Source: Mesorhizobium waimense (GTDB lineage Bacteria > Pseudomonadota > Alphaproteobacteria > Rhizobiales > Rhizobiaceae). Taken from it: a stretch of 64,000 nucleotides of DNA. Location of the stretch: NCBI RefSeq assembly GCF_003601975.1, contig NZ_QZWZ01000017.1, positions 1-64,000 of the forward strand, read 5' to 3'. Every line of letters begins with the position of its first letter. Position 1 is the first letter of the stretch. Positions 43,562 through 52,009 of this stretch are shown one piece after another. The notes beneath the pieces are model-generated. The model was not told the DNA's origin, made no database searches, and was given only the letters and a program-made list of their open reading frames with translations. Both the position numbers and the translations under genes were made by a program.

Positions 43562-44467
43562 CTACCACATTGCCTGCGTCAGGCGCTCCTTCAGGCGCGG
43601 CGCGGCGAAGTCGAGGAAGGCGCGCAGTTTCACCGGCAGCAGGCCCTGGCCGGCATGGACGAGGCTCACGGGCCATGGCTGCAACTCGAACTCCTGCAGG
43701 ATGGGGCATAGCGTGCCGGAGCGCATCTCGGCGGCGATCTGGTAGGACAGCACCTTCGTCACCCCGACGCCGGCGACCGCGGCGTCGATTGCGGCTTCCG
43801 CCGTGTTGACCCGGAGGCGAGAGCTGACCGGAACGGCGAGCTCGCTCTTCCCGGCGACGAAGGTCCAGGCGGCGGGAGTGGAGAGGTTCTCGAAAGTGAT
43901 GCAGCTGTGTCCGGCCAGATCCCAGGGAGATTGCGGCGTGCCGTGGGCGGCAAGATAGGCGGGGCTCGCGCAGACGACGCGGCGGATCGAGCCGACGCGG
44001 ATGGCGACCAGGCTCGAGTCGGGCAGATCGCCGATGCGCACGGCAAGGTCGATATGCTCCTCGACCAACTGGGTTATCCGGTCGGCCAGCGTCAGCCGGA
44101 CCGCCACTTCGGGGTAGGCCGCGAGGAAGGCGGTGACGACCGGCAGCACATGCAGGCGGCCAAAGACGATCGGCGCGCTGATGATCAGTTCGCCGGTGGG
44201 TACGCTGTATTCGCCGGCGGCGCTGCGTTCGGCCTCGCCGACCTCGTCCAGAATGCGACGACAGGCGGCCAGATAGGCCTGCCCGGCATCGGTAAGCGTC
44301 AGCCGTCGCGTCGACCGGTTCAAAAGACGCGTCTTCAGATGTCTTTCCAGGTCGGAGACCTTGCGGCTGACCGTCGCCAGCGGAATGCCGAAACGGCGTC
44401 CTGCCGCGGAAAGGCTGCCAGCCTCCACCGCGGCGACGAACAGCGACATAGCCTCGAGACGATCCAT
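43562..44467 (-). CDS. LysR-family transcriptional regulator
   Basis: The 301-residue LTTR starts with the HTH (MDRLEAMSLFVAAVEAGSLSAAGRRFGIPLATVSRKVSDLERHLK compressed here as helix-turn-helix residues 16-40) and a C-terminal effector domain. It is divergent from the PNPOx-like gene, with a 10-bp repeat pair in the shared region (44485-44527) that may be its operator. Effector unknown. Confidence 0.92.
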   Translation of the reverse strand: MDRLEAMSLFVAAVEAGSLSAAGRRFGIPLATVSRKVSDLERHLKTRLLNRSTRRLTLTDAGQAYLAACRRILDEVGEAERSAAGEYSVPTGELIISAPIVFGRLHVLPVVTAFLAAYPEVAVRLTLADRITQLVEEHIDLAVRIGDLPDSSLVAIRVGSIRRVVCASPAYLAAHGTPQSPWDLAGHSCITFENLSTPAAWTFVAGKSELAVPVSSRLRVNTAEAAIDAAVAGVGVTKVLSYQIAAEMRSGTLCPILQEFELQPWPVSLVHAGQGLLPVKLRAFLDFAAPRLKERLTQAMW

Positions 44468-44484
44468 GCTTCTCCCGAAAAATG

Positions 44485-44527
44485 GAAGGATGGATTACAA
44501 ACATGCCATCTACATCCGAAGGATGGA
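44485..44527. promoter_or_regulatory. candidate LysR operator: repeated GAAGGATGGA
   Basis: GAAGGATGGA occurs at 44485-44494 and again at 44518-44527, exactly 33 bp apart, about three helical turns. The region also contains ATGG...CCAT symmetry. It lies between the divergent LysR and PNPOx-like genes, where an LTTR normally binds. The link is inferred from position. Confidence 0.45.
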
Positions 44528-44581
44528 AGGTATTAGCTGTTGTGGCCAATGGCCATAGGTCCGGCCTCAAGGAGGCTTCCC

Positions 44582-45202
44582 ATGAATGCCCACACCTTCA
44601 CCAGCGATGTCGCCTTTACGCCGACCGTCAAGGCGATCCAGAGCCGCAAGGGTTCGCGCGATGCCTATGCCCGCGTCGAGGAGCGCGGCGGCTGGCAGGC
44701 AGTGATCACGCCCGACCTCGCCGGTTTCATCGAGGCGCAGACCAGCATCTTCCTGGCAACGGCCAATGGCGCGGGCCAGCCCTATATCCAGCATCGCGGC
44801 GGGCCGGCAGGCTTCCTGAAGGTAATCGACGAGCGCACGATCGGCTTTGCCGACTTCTCCGGCAACAGGCAGTTCATCACCCAGGGCAATTTGAGCGACA
44901 ATGCTCAGGCTTTCCTGTTCCTGATCGACTACGCCCGCAGGCAGCGCATCAAGATCTGGGGTACGGCCCGCATCGTCGAGGACGACACCGAACTGATGGC
45001 GAAGCTGATGCCCGGGGATTACAAGGCGCGTCCCGAGCAGGTCATTCTGTTCACCGTTGCGGCCTGGGATTCCAATTGCCCGCAGCACATTCCGCAGCGC
45101 TTCGAGGCGGCCGACGTGGCAGCCGCCCTGGCCGAACGCGACCGGCGTATAGAATGTCTCGAAGCGGAGATTGCCGGTCTGCGCGCTGCCGCCGCTGGCT
45201 GA
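44582..45202 (+). CDS. pyridoxamine 5'-phosphate oxidase-fold protein
   Basis: The 206-residue protein has the split-barrel FMN-binding fold: FLATANGAGQPYIQHRGGPAGFLKVIDERTIGFADFSGN, with later RIKIWGTARIVEDD. It is a general FMN-dependent oxidoreductase/PNPOx-like protein, not true PdxH. A coiled-coil-like C-terminus (AERDRRIECLEAEIAGLRAA) is notable. An AAGGAGG site 7-13 bases upstream of ATG 44582 supports this start over one 42 bases earlier. Confidence 0.87.
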   Translation: MNAHTFTSDVAFTPTVKAIQSRKGSRDAYARVEERGGWQAVITPDLAGFIEAQTSIFLATANGAGQPYIQHRGGPAGFLKVIDERTIGFADFSGNRQFITQGNLSDNAQAFLFLIDYARRQRIKIWGTARIVEDDTELMAKLMPGDYKARPEQVILFTVAAWDSNCPQHIPQRFEAADVAAALAERDRRIECLEAEIAGLRAAAAG

Positions 45203-45218
45203 TGCCTGCCAACGGCGC

Positions 45219-45941
45219 TCACTTATGCGCCGTGGCGGCTTGCGCCACCGCGATGCTGCCGGTCTGGCGAGCCGGCACGATGCCGCGTGCCAGCGCCAGC
45301 ACATATTTGCTGTATTCGGTCAAAAGCACGCGCAGCGCCTCCGGCTTGGTCAGCCAGCCGCCATTACCGAGATTGGTGTTGACCACCGGGTAGGGCTCGA
45401 GCCGCGCGCCGTGCAGCAACCGGCTCATCTCGAGCAGGCTGCGCGGCATGTGGTAATTGTTGGTGACGAGGATGACGGTGCCGTAGGCGTGGCTCTCCAC
45501 CCATTTGGCGCTCTCCTCGGCATTGCCGATCGTGTCGAGGGCGGCGCGGTCGATGTCGACGCAGCACGAAAACAGCGCCTTGTCGCCGCCGGTGGCGGCC
45601 TGGAGCTGGCGGCGGCTGGCCGAAGGGTGGACGCCGCTGATCAAGAGACGCTCACCCTTGCCGGAGGCAAGCAGGTCCATTGCCGCATCGAGGCGCGACT
45701 GGCCGCCGGTGAGCACGATGATGGCGTCGGCCTTGGCCGGATTGGCTGGCGTGGTCATGTGGCTGACGGTGCTGGCGAACCAGCCGAAACCGCCGGCAAA
45801 CAAGGCGGCCAGCACGAGAATGGAGAAAGCGGAGATGCGCACGGCTCTTGCCAATCGGCTCGGCCAGCCTCGGGCATGCGAAAGGGAACCAACCACTGGC
45901 ATCTGTCCAGCCGTTCCGGTTGAGTCCCTCGCGTCCATCAT
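45219..45941 (-). CDS. YdcF/SanA/ElyC-family membrane protein
   Basis: The 240-residue protein has one transmembrane helix (about residues 34-54) and a DUF218 domain with DAIIVLTGGQSRLDAAMDLL, LISGVHP and LVTNNYHMPRSLLEMSR. ElyC/SanA proteins affect envelope integrity; the exact role is unknown. Start M at 45941 chosen within MMDARDST. It is convergent with the PNPOx-like gene. Confidence 0.87.
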   Translation of the reverse strand: MMDARDSTGTAGQMPVVGSLSHARGWPSRLARAVRISAFSILVLAALFAGGFGWFASTVSHMTTPANPAKADAIIVLTGGQSRLDAAMDLLASGKGERLLISGVHPSASRRQLQAATGGDKALFSCCVDIDRAALDTIGNAEESAKWVESHAYGTVILVTNNYHMPRSLLEMSRLLHGARLEPYPVVNTNLGNGGWLTKPEALRVLLTEYSKYVLALARGIVPARQTGSIAVAQAATAHK

Positions 45942-46063
45942 CCTATGGTTAATCCTGAAATGTGGCCTTTGATAGGAAAAAAAGCGCACATTGCGTTACG
46001 TCAGTTTTCTACCGTGATCATTGCTGAGCCCGTTTCGTTTCATGCAGGCTCGCCATCCGAGCA

Positions 46064-47053
46064 TCAGTTCGCGTCCGGCTGACGGATGTCGATGTCGCTG
46101 AGATAGGTGACAACGGTGGCGTGCGACGTCGCCGCCGTCAGCGCGCCGATCACCAGCACCATCAGGCCGACGCCGAGATAGCCTGCCGATCCGATGGCGA
46201 AATTGCCGAACAGAGCGGTTGCCTGGTCGGCCTGCGGCGTCGCCATATTGCGCGACGACCACCAGGAAAAGACGATGAATACCAGAATGGCGGCGGCCCC
46301 GCCGGCAGCGGCACCCTTCATGCCGGTGACCAGGAAGTGCCAGCGGAATTCACGTGCGATGAAGCGCGCTTCGGCGCCGACGAAATGCAGCACCTCGATG
46401 ATGTGGCCGTTGCCGGCCATGGCGCCACGCGTCGCGAACACCACCGTCAGCACGGTGGCCGACAGCATCAGCGCCAGCACGGCGATGCCGATGGTCACCG
46501 TCGTGCGGGCCATGGCGACCAGCCGGTCGACCCAGGTGCGATGATCGTCGAGTGCGGCACTCGGCAGCTTGGGCGTGATCGCGGCGCGCATGGCGGCGAA
46601 GTCTGGCGGGTTGTTCTCGTCGATGGTGACGACGACCAGGCGCGGCACCGGCAACTCGTCGATGTTCAGGCCCGAGCCCAGCCACGGTTCCAGCAGCCGG
46701 GCGGTCGCGTCGCGGTCGATGATCCTGGTCTCCTTTACACCGGGGAATTCGCCGGCGATCTGCGAGGCCTGGGCAAGGGCTGCCTCCATGTCGAGACCTT
46801 CGACCGGTTTGATCTGGATCGTCGCCTCGCGCGAGATCTGGTTCTCCCAGACCGACGCGGTGTCGCGCACCAGCGTCACCGCGCCGAAGGTCAGGCAGGA
46901 CAGGAAGGTCATGATGGCTATGACCAGCACCAGCGCCCGGCCGGCAATGTTCTGCGCCGGCACGATCGGCGCCATCTTGCGTTGGACGCGCTGCACCGCG
47001 CCGGCCATCTCGGCAGGCTCTTCGTGCAGGTGTTCTACGGAAAGCTCAGTCAT
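46064..47053 (-). CDS. ftsX: cell-division ABC permease FtsX
   Basis: The 329-residue FtsX has four membrane helices: one near residue 40-60 and three at the C-terminus, with a periplasmic domain between about 60 and 190. With FtsE it couples cytokinesis to peptidoglycan hydrolases. ATG at 47053 overlaps the ftsE stop by eight bases (ATGACTGA), typical of coupled ftsEX genes. Confidence 0.92.
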   Translation of the reverse strand: MTELSVEHLHEEPAEMAGAVQRVQRKMAPIVPAQNIAGRALVLVIAIMTFLSCLTFGAVTLVRDTASVWENQISREATIQIKPVEGLDMEAALAQASQIAGEFPGVKETRIIDRDATARLLEPWLGSGLNIDELPVPRLVVVTIDENNPPDFAAMRAAITPKLPSAALDDHRTWVDRLVAMARTTVTIGIAVLALMLSATVLTVVFATRGAMAGNGHIIEVLHFVGAEARFIAREFRWHFLVTGMKGAAAGGAAAILVFIVFSWWSSRNMATPQADQATALFGNFAIGSAGYLGVGLMVLVIGALTAATSHATVVTYLSDIDIRQPDAN

Positions 47054-47705
47054 AGACATCAAGCCTTCCGCCGGCCAGGATCATGCGCCGCGCGTCGACC
47101 TGCTCCATCAGGCCGAGATCGTGGGTTGCAATCACCACCGCCGTGCCGAGACGATTGAGTTCGATGAACAGCCTGAGCAGCCGGCGCGCCAGCGGCGGGT
47201 CGACATTGCCGGTCGGCTCGTCGGCAAGCAGGATCTCGGGTTGCTCGATCAGCGCACGTGCGATCGCCGCGCGCTGCTTTTCGCCGCCCGACAGCACCGG
47301 CGGCAGCACATGCATGCGCTCGCCGAGGCCGACCCATTTCAGCAGTTCGGTTACGTCGGTGCGATAGGTCGCTTCCTCGCGCCCGCGCACGCGCAGCGGC
47401 AAGGCCACGTTCTCATAGGTGGTCATGTGGTCGAGCAGGCGGAAATCCTGGAACACGACGCCGATGCGCCGCCTCAGATGCGGCAGCTCGCTGCGCGAGA
47501 TGCGCGAGCGGTCCTTGCCGAAGATGGTGATCAGCCCACGCGTCGGCTTCAGCGACATGAACAGAAGGCGCAGCAGCGTCGTCTTGCCGGCGCCCGAAGG
47601 GCCGCTCAAGAACTGGAAGGAGCGCTCCGGAATGTGCAGGGAAATGTCACGGAGGATTTCCGGACCCATGCCATAGCGGAGGCCGACGTTTTCGAAGCGG
47701 ATCAC
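47046..47705 (-). CDS. ftsE: cell-division ATP-binding protein FtsE
   Basis: The 219-residue ATPase has Walker A GPSGAGKTTLL, the signature LSGGEKQR and Walker B ILLADEPTG, with an H-loop in VVIATHDLGL. It drives FtsX conformational changes at the septum. A perfect CtrA-type box (TTAA-N7-TTAA at 47776-47790) lies 71 bases upstream. Confidence 0.95.
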   Translation of the reverse strand: MIRFENVGLRYGMGPEILRDISLHIPERSFQFLSGPSGAGKTTLLRLLFMSLKPTRGLITIFGKDRSRISRSELPHLRRRIGVVFQDFRLLDHMTTYENVALPLRVRGREEATYRTDVTELLKWVGLGERMHVLPPVLSGGEKQRAAIARALIEQPEILLADEPTGNVDPPLARRLLRLFIELNRLGTAVVIATHDLGLMEQVDARRMILAGGRLDVYD

Positions 47706-47775
47706 GTTCGACGACCTGAAACTTGCGGCGGCGGCGTGCCAGCCCTTTCTCTCAAATGACCATCGGCCGGCATGG

Positions 47776-47790
47776 TTAACCGTCGGTTAA
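47776..47790. promoter_or_regulatory. CtrA-binding site (TTAA-N7-TTAA)
   Basis: TTAA at 47776-47779 and TTAA at 47787-47790 are separated by exactly seven bases, matching the CtrA full site in alphaproteobacteria. It lies in the shared region between ftsE (71 bp) and the hypothetical gene at 47886 (96 bp), so cell-cycle control of ftsEX is plausible. Its occupancy is not shown by sequence. Confidence 0.6.
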
Positions 47791-47885
47791 TTTTTGGTGT
47801 TTTTCGGTTCAACACAGGGGTTCCGGTTGGGAAGCGTTAACCATTTCCGTTTACGCAAAAGAAACGAAGACGAACAAGGGCCATA

Positions 47886-48530
47886 ATGGCTGAAGATCGA
47901 ACCGCGCGCCCGGTTTCCGGCGAAATCATGACCGGGCTGGGGACAAGTGCCGCGGCGGAACCGCGCGCGCCGGCCGCCGACATCGTCGATGCCGACTATG
48001 AGGTGCTGCCGCGCCATGGCGTCAAGGCGCAAGCCCTGGCGCCGCCTGCTTCGCGCATGAGCGATGCGCCCTCGATCGAAGGTATGGAGATGCTGCGCAA
48101 ACCCGAAGCCGCAGCAGAGCGCCCGCCGGCCTCGCGCGGCGGGCCGATCTTCTGGATCGCCGGCGTCGGCGCCGCACTTGCCGCCTTCTGGGTCTCAGGC
48201 GGCCACGCGCTGGTGCGCCAATCGCCGTTCTGGGCCGCCGAACAGCCGGCCGGTGTCGCGCTCAGCATCTCGGGCGTAACCTCTCGCATCGATGCCTCCG
48301 GCCTGAAGCCGGTGTTGTTCGTGGACGGTGAAGCGGCCAATGACGGGGCAAGGGCCGCACCGTTGCCGCCTCTGGAGATCCGGGTCACCGGCAATGACAG
48401 CCAGGTAACGCGCTATACGCTGGGGACATCGAGCCGGTCCTTGGCGCCCGGTGAAAGATTCGGCTTTTCCAGCCGCCTCGATGTGCCTAGAAACGGGGTC
48501 AAGGCCGTATCGGTCACGTTCGCCGGCTAA
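47886..48530 (+). CDS. hypothetical single-pass membrane protein
   Basis: The 214-residue protein has a proline/alanine-rich N-terminus, a transmembrane helix at about 87-106 (IFWIAGVGAALAAFWVSGGH) and a C-terminal Ig-like or DUF3426-like domain. Rhizobial counterparts beside ftsE often start with a zinc-ribbon (MJ0042 type), which is missing here. Function unknown; it is divergent from ftsEX and upstream of hpt. Confidence 0.6.
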   Translation: MAEDRTARPVSGEIMTGLGTSAAAEPRAPAADIVDADYEVLPRHGVKAQALAPPASRMSDAPSIEGMEMLRKPEAAAERPPASRGGPIFWIAGVGAALAAFWVSGGHALVRQSPFWAAEQPAGVALSISGVTSRIDASGLKPVLFVDGEAANDGARAAPLPPLEIRVTGNDSQVTRYTLGTSSRSLAPGERFGFSSRLDVPRNGVKAVSVTFAG

Positions 48531-48645
48531 GGCTCGATCCAGGAACCGGTTTCCTGGGATCGTGTGCAAAATCAAAAAAGTCTACAGCGCGTCCGCAGGC
48601 CCAAAAGGTCGTGGCCCTGTAGGCGGAGCGCCTGGAGGGCCCAAA

Positions 48646-49188
48646 ATGCCAGTTGTGCGTGGCAAGGACATCGAGGTCCTGTTTTCGGCGTCGGCGATCG
48701 CCCGGCGCAATCTTGAACTTGCCAAGGAGATAGCCGGTCACGATTACCATGACCTGCTTGTGATTTCGGTGCTGAAGGGATCCTTTATCTTCGCCGCCGA
48801 CCTCATCCGCGCCATGCACGATGTCGGCCTGTCGCCGGAGGTCGAGTTCATCTTCATTTCCAGCTATGGCGCCGGCACCATCAGCGGCGAGGTGAGGGTG
48901 CTGCGCGACATCGACAATGAGGTCGCTGGCCGCGATGTGCTGCTGATCGACGACATTCTCGAATCCGGCAAGACGCTCTCCTTCACCCGCGACCTGATGC
49001 TGTCGCGCGGCGCCAAAAGCTGTTCGATCGCCGTGCTGCTCGACAAGCGCATGCGCCGCCAGACGGCGCTCAACGCCGATTATGTCGGCTTCGACTGCCC
49101 CGACTATTTCGTCGTCGGCTACGGCATGGACGTGGCGCACGCGTTTCGGGAACTGCCGTTTGTCGGCGTCGTCAAGGGCGACGCATAA
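48646..49188 (+). CDS. hpt: hypoxanthine phosphoribosyltransferase
   Basis: Salvages hypoxanthine with PRPP to make IMP. The 180-residue protein has the PRPP loop VLLIDDILESGKTLSF, the KGSFIFAADLIRA segment and the C-terminal DYFVVGYGMD aromatic/acidic binding region. Length is standard. It is followed by cpdR 52 bases downstream. Confidence 0.93.
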   Translation: MPVVRGKDIEVLFSASAIARRNLELAKEIAGHDYHDLLVISVLKGSFIFAADLIRAMHDVGLSPEVEFIFISSYGAGTISGEVRVLRDIDNEVAGRDVLLIDDILESGKTLSFTRDLMLSRGAKSCSIAVLLDKRMRRQTALNADYVGFDCPDYFVVGYGMDVAHAFRELPFVGVVKGDA

Positions 49189-49240
49189 AAGCCGTTTGCG
49201 GTTCAGGAAAAGTCAACTTTTCGCCGCCAAATATGCCGCC

Positions 49241-49612
49241 ATGGCAAAGCTTCTGATCGTCGAGGACGATGAGTCCGTCCGCACTCTCGCCGCCCGCGCG
49301 CTCGAACGCGACGGGCACAGCGTGGCCATCGCCGCTGACGGCGCACAAGGGTTGGCGTTGATCCAGCAGGCCCGTGGCGGCTACGATCTGGTGGTTTCCG
49401 ATATCCGCATGCCGGAGATGGACGGCATCGAGATGGCGACCGCTGCAGCGAAGCTGTTCCCGGCGATGAAGATCCTGCTGATGACCGGCTATGCCGATCA
49501 GCGGGAGCGCGCCGAGGAACTGAACGGCATCATTCTCGATGTCGTGCAGAAGCCGTTTACGCTGGCGGAGATCCGCGCCCGTGTTGGGCGCGCGCTCAAC
49601 TGTTTCGCCTGA
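49241..49612 (+). CDS. cpdR: single-domain response regulator CpdR
   Basis: The 123-residue receiver-only protein has phospho-acceptor Asp54 (DIRMPEMDG), T/K switch residues in LLMTGYAD and QKPF, and CpdR-like sequence MAKLLIVEDDESVRTLAARALERDG. Unphosphorylated CpdR directs ClpXP to degrade CtrA and other factors. Start at 49241 is the fold start. The location beyond hpt is common in rhizobia. Confidence 0.92.
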   Translation: MAKLLIVEDDESVRTLAARALERDGHSVAIAADGAQGLALIQQARGGYDLVVSDIRMPEMDGIEMATAAAKLFPAMKILLMTGYADQRERAEELNGIILDVVQKPFTLAEIRARVGRALNCFA

Positions 49613-49623
49613 TCGCCTCTTCT

Positions 49624-49648
49624 GTTTTCCGCAATTTCGACGGAAAAC
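49624..49648. repeat. hairpin between cpdR and the DMT gene ends
   Basis: GTTTTCCG (49624-49631) pairs exactly with CGGAAAAC (49641-49648) around a 9-base loop. It lies between two convergent genes and may end both transcripts, but neither side has a strong T-run. Confidence 0.45.
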
Positions 49649-49679
49649 CGCTGCCCACCTTTCCTGAAATTACTCCAAT

Positions 49680-50630
49680 TTAGGCCGCGTCGCCGGTTGC
49701 GGCGAGCGCGGGTGCGGCGCTGCGGCGCCGCTCGCCGTTGAGGGCGAGCAGGCCGGCGCCAATGATCAGCGCCGCACCTAGCATCGTTGTTCCCCTGGGC
49801 ACCTCGGCGAAGAACAGAAAACCCCAGAGCGGCGACCAGAGGATGCCGGTGTATTCGAAGGTGGCGACACGGTTGGCCGGCGCCAGCCGGTAGCCCTGCG
49901 ACAACAGGATCATGCCGGCCGAGGCGACGAAGCCGCAGGCGGCCATCTTGAGGAAATCCGGCAGTGCCGGCCACACCCATGGCCGCACCAGGAATTCGAG
50001 GCTCGGATGGACCGCATGGGTGATGCCGGCGAGGTGAAACGCGCCGGCGACCACGATGGCGCCAGTGAGATAGGCGCCATTCTGGTAGAAGGCCATGACC
50101 GTCGACGATTCGGTATCGCCGATCCTGCGCGCCATAAGTTGCGAAAAGCCGTAGAGCGCAGCCGAGCCGAGCGAGAGCAGGGCCGCCCAGTCGAACAATC
50201 CGGCGCCGGGGCGCAGCATCACCAGAACGCCGACCAGGCCGATCAGAACGGTCGCCAGCGTCTGCCATGAGACGCGCTCGCCGAGATAGGGGCCGGCGAG
50301 CGCCATGATGAATAGAGGCGCCATGAAATAAAGCGCCACCGCGTCGGCCAGCGGCAGGGCGGCGATCGCCAGATAGTAGACCGTGTAGGACGAGAACTGG
50401 ATGAAGGCGCGCAACGTCAGCAGGCCAAAGCGCCGCGACAGCAAAGCCCGCAATCCGACATCGGCGTGGACGAGAACGATCAGTATTGGAAGAGCGATGA
50501 TCGCGCGGATCGCCATCACCTCGGTTACCGGATAGGCTCCCGATACCGCTTTGACGAGCGGGTCCTGCAGCGAAAAGACCAGGACGCCCAGACAGAGGCA
50601 CAAGATGCCAAGCGTCATCCGGTTCTGCAT
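49680..50630 (-). CDS. DMT-superfamily (EamA) transporter
   Basis: The 316-residue protein has about ten transmembrane helices in two EamA domains (MTLGILCLCLGVLVFSLQDPLVKAVSGAYP and later GLLALNGERRR). Its transport substrate is unknown. The ATG at 50630 (MQNRMTLGI) follows a 5' leader with a terminator-like hairpin and a competing upstream segment (50664-50733). LysR regulator gene is divergent. Confidence 0.88.
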   Translation of the reverse strand: MQNRMTLGILCLCLGVLVFSLQDPLVKAVSGAYPVTEVMAIRAIIALPILIVLVHADVGLRALLSRRFGLLTLRAFIQFSSYTVYYLAIAALPLADAVALYFMAPLFIMALAGPYLGERVSWQTLATVLIGLVGVLVMLRPGAGLFDWAALLSLGSAALYGFSQLMARRIGDTESSTVMAFYQNGAYLTGAIVVAGAFHLAGITHAVHPSLEFLVRPWVWPALPDFLKMAACGFVASAGMILLSQGYRLAPANRVATFEYTGILWSPLWGFLFFAEVPRGTTMLGAALIIGAGLLALNGERRRSAAPALAATGDAA

Positions 50631-50663
50631 ATGCTTCGGCCCCCCGCGAGCCACTGCGTACCA

Positions 50664-50733
50664 AGTAAAAAGAACCCGCCACCGTTTTCGGGCAGCGGGT
50701 ATGAGTGAGGACTCTTCGATTGGTCCGCCACCG
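50664..50733 (-). promoter_or_regulatory. candidate transcription attenuator in DMT gene leader
   Basis: Three segments occur on the minus strand in order: A (50733-50724, CGGTGGCGGA), B (50700-50689, ACCCGCTGCCCG), and C (50684-50674, CGGTGGCGGGT) followed by TCTTTTT. B with C makes about ten pairs plus a U-run, an intrinsic terminator. B with A makes about eight pairs and would block it. The A and C halves are near repeats. No known riboswitch family was recognised. Confidence 0.5.
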
Positions 50734-50765
50734 ATTTCGCGGTCGCATATCCAATGGGTGAGGGG

Positions 50766-50794
50766 ACTATCGTCCGGCGTTTGACATGTTGCAA
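50766..50794 (-). promoter_or_regulatory. predicted promoter for the DMT transporter leader
   Basis: TTGCAA and GATAGT are 17 bases apart on the minus strand (-10 at 50766-50771). A transcript from here would start near 50759 and contain segments A, B and C. Both boxes match consensus at four of six positions, so this is tentative. Confidence 0.4.
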
Positions 50795-50809
50795 ACGAAT
50801 TGGAATGAT
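50781..50809 (+). promoter_or_regulatory. predicted promoter for the LysR gene at 50843
   Basis: TTGACA (50781-50786) is exactly 17 bases before AATGAT (50804-50809), which matches four of six -10 bases. Transcription would begin near 50816, 27 bases before the ATG at 50843. It overlaps the divergent promoter for the DMT gene. Confidence 0.6.
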
Positions 50810-50842
50810 GCCAGCAATCAAAAATTCTTATGGCGAAATGCG

Positions 50843-51727
50843 ATGAAGCCTACCCTCGACAGCGACCTGCTGCGCACCTTCGTCGCGGTGGCCGAGACCG
50901 GCAATTTCACCAAGGCGGCGGAACAGGCAGGCCGCACCCAGTCGGCGGTCTCCATGCAGATGAAGAAGCTCGAGAGCATGGTCGGCGACAGCCTGTTCGA
51001 GCGCGGCTCGCGTGGCGTTTCGCTGACACGCCGCGGCGGCGAATTGATCGTCAATGCCAGGCGCATCGTTTCGCTGCTCGACGAGACGGCGGCGTCGCTG
51101 TTGGCGCCGCCGCTCGGCGGTCCGGTCCGAATCGGCATTCCGGCCGAATATGGCCATTCGATCCTGTCACGCGCGCTCGGCGCCTTCGCCAAGCGCCATC
51201 CGCAGGTCGAGGTCACCGTGCGCTACGCCCATTCCGACTCGCAGATGCGGGCGCTGGCGGCGGGCCAGCTCGATCTCGCCGTGGTGTTCGAATGGGAAGG
51301 TCTGTCGGGCGGCGAGGTGCTGATGCATGATCCGACGGTCTGGGTCACGTCGGCCATCCATCACATGCATGAGGAGCGGCCGGTGCCGATCGCGCTCTAC
51401 AACCGTGGTGGCTGGTGCCGCGACTTCGCCATCAAATCGCTGGAGCAGCGTGGCGTCGGCTACCGCGTCGCCTATACCAGCGATACCAATGGCGGCCTGA
51501 CGCTCGCCGTGACCTCGGGCCTGGCGATCGCGCCGATCTCGCGCAGCAACATTCCCGCCGGCTGCCGCGAACTCGGTGCAGCCGACGGCTTCGGCGACAT
51601 CGATTCCTCGAATGTCGTTCTGCACCGCAATCCGAGCGTTTCCGGCGAAGCCATCGACAGCATGGAACAGGCGATCCGCGAGGCGTTCATGCTTACCGGT
51701 CAGGCGGGTATCACGCCGGATCTATGA
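50843..51727 (+). CDS. LysR-family transcriptional regulator
   Basis: The 294-residue LTTR has an N-terminal helix-turn-helix (FTKAAEQAGRTQSAVSMQMKKLE) and substrate-binding domain. It is divergent from the DMT transporter and may control it; no target is proved. Start at 50843 (MKPTLDSDLLRTF) is supported by the predicted promoter. Its last bases overlap the remains of a glyoxalase gene on the opposite strand. Confidence 0.92.
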   Translation: MKPTLDSDLLRTFVAVAETGNFTKAAEQAGRTQSAVSMQMKKLESMVGDSLFERGSRGVSLTRRGGELIVNARRIVSLLDETAASLLAPPLGGPVRIGIPAEYGHSILSRALGAFAKRHPQVEVTVRYAHSDSQMRALAAGQLDLAVVFEWEGLSGGEVLMHDPTVWVTSAIHHMHEERPVPIALYNRGGWCRDFAIKSLEQRGVGYRVAYTSDTNGGLTLAVTSGLAIAPISRSNIPAGCRELGAADGFGDIDSSNVVLHRNPSVSGEAIDSMEQAIREAFMLTGQAGITPDL

Positions 51728-52006
51728 CTCCGGGTTGGGCATGCCCTCGTAGAAGGTCAGGCGGTTGCCGAACGGATCGCCGACGGTGACCTCCTTGGTT
51801 CGCCACGGCGTCTCTTCCAGCCCCGGCCTGGCAAAGCGGTATTTCTTGCCGATCAGTTCGCGATGCAGTGCCGCGACATCGGCCACCGCGATGCGGATGT
51901 GGGAGCCAGACGAGCCGTCGCCGTGATGCTCGCTCAGATGCAGTTCGCGACCGTCGCGGGCATGCCTGTAGAAACGCAGCTCGAAACCGAGAAAGCCGAG
52001 ATAGAA
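51722..52006 (-). pseudogene. truncated glyoxalase/bleomycin-resistance-like gene
   Basis: The minus frame reads FYLGFLGFELRF, then HLSEHHGDGSSGSH and GDPFGNRLTFYEGMPNPES before a stop at 51722-51724. This is the C-terminal part of a small vicinal-oxygen-chelate protein. A stretch of about 15 residues expected after GFEL is missing, and a TAA (52007-52009) cuts the frame where a repeat begins. The N-terminus is gone, so the gene is broken. Confidence 0.75.
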
Positions 52007-52009
52007 TTA

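Noticed and set aside
50630..50760. Leader peptide controlling the DMT attenuator
   Set aside because: A short ATG frame (MSNAGR) occurs upstream but has no ribosome site and no telling run of one amino acid; the longer ATG frame reads straight through.
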